From assembly GCA_963775875.1 (NCBI GenBank), contig CAVZKP010000040.1:31411-95410 (forward strand): a stretch of 64,000 nucleotides of DNA. Reading direction: 5' to 3'. This stretch comes from AP-15 sp963775875 (lineage in GTDB: Bacteria > Pseudomonadota > Alphaproteobacteria > ATCC43930 > CGMCC-115725). Positions 62,176 through 64,000 of the stretch are shown here, piece by piece. Every line of letters begins with the position of its first letter. The first letter of the stretch is position 1. Both the position numbers and the translations under genes were made by a program. The notes below the pieces were generated by a model. It did no database searches and was not told the origin of the DNA. It saw only the letters and a program-made list of their open reading frames with translations.

Positions 62176-62637
62176 TTAGAGAACGTCCTTCAGCGGATGA
62201 TTTTGCCGCAATTCGTCGAGCTCGACATATTCCTCGAGGCTCTTGAGCGAGGCGTGCCCCGAGAACTGTTTCAATCGCGCAATATGGACGCCTTGCGCGA
62301 CGCCGCTCGAGATCGCGCCGCGCCGCAGGCTGTGCCCGGCGAAAGCGGCGCCGTCAAGCCCGGCGAGGCCGGTCCATTTTTTGACGACAAGCGCAATCGA
62401 ATCGGTGTCGATCGGATGGGTACCAATGCGGTAGCGGTCGGCTATCGGCTTGCGCTTCGCGCCCCGGCGCACGCGCGGCGGCGGCAGCCGCCACAGCCGC
62501 CGGAACAATGGGCCCTCGGTGATCTCGGCAATGGAAAGCCAGGTCTCGAGGGCTCTGACCGGACACAGATCGGTCTTGCCGACCGGCAGCCAGACGGTTA
62601 TCCCGGATACGGCAACCGCAGCATAGGATAATTGAGG
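62176..62637 (-). pseudogene. C-terminal fragment of a second tyrosine integrase
   Basis: The minus-strand frame runs from just after an in-frame stop (about 62637) through CPVRALETWLSIAEITEGPL and TDSIALVVKKWTGLAGLDG to the catalytic motifs FAGHSLRRGAISSGVAQG (HxxR) and LKQFSGHASLKSLEEYVELD (His and Tyr). The N-terminal core-binding domain is missing. It is a different subfamily from the remnant at 57.7 kb and ends 23 bases from lodA, so the quinoprotein pair appears to have travelled with this integrase. Confidence 0.75.
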
Positions 62638-62899
62638 TCATTCTATCACTCAAAGTGCAAAAGATATATCACTGTCCGTCACCGCTGCCGAATCGGCCGC
62701 GGTGCAAGCGGTATTCAGGGATCATCGATGGCGATCTGATCCGTGCGAAGATCCGTGACCCAAACACAGGAAGGGACAACCTAATGCTGTCGCGGCAATC
62801 TGCAGCGCACCTGGTCTTCCGACTTCGGTCGACGATCGCACGAACTGACACCGGAGCGCCGATGAACCGCCTGTTGCTTGGCCTGCACCTCCAGAAATC

Positions 62900-64000
62900 G
62901 TGAGGCACCACGATCGCCACTACTGCATCGAGGCCCCGGCGGCACCCATCGCCGCGGCCCTCGAGCGCGCCGCCGGCGCCATCGCCCGGCTCGACGCGGC
63001 CGTCGCCGACCACCCGCTCGCCCCGGCCTGGGCCTACCGCGCCCGGCTCGACGCGGTGCGCCGTCAGGCCGCGGTCGACGGCAAGGCGATCGACCCCTAG
63101 CACCTCGCCGCCTTGCTCGAAGGGGTGCGCTTGCGGGTTGATCATGTGCCGCCGATGTTCGAGCGCGGCCTCTTGTTCGCTGCCGCCCAATATGCGCTCG
63201 CACTTTATCGGTGGTATGTCCAGCCCGACCGGGCGCAACAGGACGCGATCAGCGCGGCGGTGGCCCATCTCGAGGCGGGCGCCGACGGCCAATCGCCGCT
63301 GTTTGGCGCCGCCCTTGCGGCGCATGCCTGGCTCGATCGCGGCAGCGCGCGGCCGCCGCTGCGCGCCGCGTTGGTTCGGTATTGGCTGGGGCGAGGGCTG
63401 ACCGCCCTACCCTGCCCGCTCTTGACCGGCGCCGGCGCGCTCGGCGCCGAAACTCCGTGGGCGCGCGAGGCCTGGGTCGGGCATTTTCTGACTGCCCTCG
63501 CCGCCGAGGCCGAAGACGGGATCGCGCTGCTGCGCAGCATCGAGCGCCGATGGTTGGCCGCCCGCGCCGCGGTCGCCGGCCGGCGCCGCAATTCGCGCGC
63601 GGCCCAGGCCGTCGACATCCTGGCCGCGGCCCCTCTGGTCTCGGCCACCTCGCTCGGCCAGGCGTTGGGCATGGCGACGAACAACGCGACGCGGCTGCTC
63701 GACGGGTTTGTCGTCCTCGGGGTTGCCACCGAGATCACCCACCGCACCAAGCGGCGGCTCTACGGGCTCAAGGATTTGGCGCCGCTGCGCGAGGCGGCCG
63801 CCCGGCCGCGCCGCCCGCTGCCCGGCCGCCGTCCCGGCCGGCCGAGCGCCGCCGGCGTTGCGAGGGGCGCCGAAAATCACGCCGCCGAGACCGCGAAAGT
63901 CTTGCTCCCCTCCCCTGCGCTGCCGCCGTTCGGACGTCGCGAATTCGACTTTGCCGACCTCGACCGCTGGCTCGATCTGACCGAGCAGGCAATCCGACGC
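62900..64000 (+). pseudogene. DUF1612-like plasmid-type HTH protein with internal amber, runs off the window
   Basis: GTG 62900 opens a frame (RHHDRHYCIEAPAAPIAAAL, then DHPLAPAWAYRARLDAVRRQ) that meets TAG at 63098-63100 after 66 codons. The same frame continues without interruption to the window end with clear family sequence: HLAALLEGVRLRVDHVPPMF, TPWAREAWVGHFLTALAAEA, and a helix-turn-helix stretch VSATSLGQALGMATNNATRLL. The pattern resembles DUF1612 / RHE_PE00001-type proteins of alphaproteobacterial plasmids. One point mutation (for example TGG to TAG) would explain the break. Partial at the 3' end. Confidence 0.55.

Noticed and set aside
62654..62899. Possible small gene between the integrase fragment and the plasmid-type gene
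   Set aside because: A plus-strand frame of 82 codons has no family features, and its composition is that of intergenic sequence.
1..64000. CRISPR arrays, rRNA or tRNA genes, prophage structural genes
   Set aside because: I saw no regularly spaced direct repeats with unique spacers, no rRNA segments, no convincing tRNA cloverleaf and no phage morphogenesis genes.

Overview
The window looks like a chromosomal stretch of a high-GC Gram-negative alphaproteobacterium. It carries lpxC and bamD (outer membrane), a MurE with a DDNPR motif (meso-diaminopimelate type), a long-linker FtsZ ending in IPAFLRRQ, and the gene order mraZ...ftsZ-lpxC-bamD. A DUF1127 gene and DUF736 genes also fit this class. 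I cannot name the genus.

Layout. (1) 65-19502, minus strand: a nearly complete division and cell wall (dcw) cluster, transcribed right to left: mraZ-rsmH-ftsL-ftsI-murE-murF-mraY-ftsW-murG-murC-murB-ddl-ftsQ-ftsA-ftsZ-lpxC-bamD. Most junctions are 1-14 base overlaps. murD is absent; only a 162-base gap separates mraY from ftsW. The mraZ promoter carries a 10-base-periodic TGGGN array, the expected MraZ operator. (2) 19895-21030: a small unknown gene and the RNase P RNA. (3) 21-37 kb: accessory metabolism, with a secreted beta-helix protein, two transporters, an amidohydrolase, an NHL-repeat protein, a cyclase-family hydrolase, a CmcJ-like oxygenase, a LysR regulator divergent from a DUF1127 gene, a PEP-CTERM protein, an SDR, two luciferase-like monooxygenases and an aldo/keto reductase. 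(4) 37-42.4 kb: N-formylglutamate amidohydrolase, phenylalanine hydroxylase, and a trehalose-synthesis set otsB-otsA-glk. A candidate small RNA lies on the opposite strand at the end of phhA. (5) 43.0-48.9 kb: a tightly coupled plus-strand operon DUF1445 - DUF4392 - murL - murD2 - lipoprotein - MFS. murD2 and murL supply the alternative route in which L-Glu is ligated to UDP-MurNAc-L-Ala and then epimerised on the nucleotide, which accounts for the missing dcw murD. The two DUF genes are the separated halves of a D-glutamate-cyclase-like protein. (6) 49-57.6 kb: scattered housekeeping and accessory genes (GST, GFA, GerW/YtfJ-like, MFS, GNAT, PatB-type lyase) and an IS481-family element with a CTAG target duplication. 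(7) 57.7-64 kb: a decayed mobile region with two integrase C-terminal remnants, DUF736 genes and fragments, a cluster of TTATGCGG-type repeats, a lodA/lodB pair (cysteine tryptophylquinone oxidase and its FAD maturation enzyme), and a plasmid-type gene with an internal amber codon running off the end.

Several genes, including the essential ftsQ and murL, appear broken by single-base indels. Either the sequence contains indel errors, or some of these are true lesions or recoding sites; the raw reads would decide.
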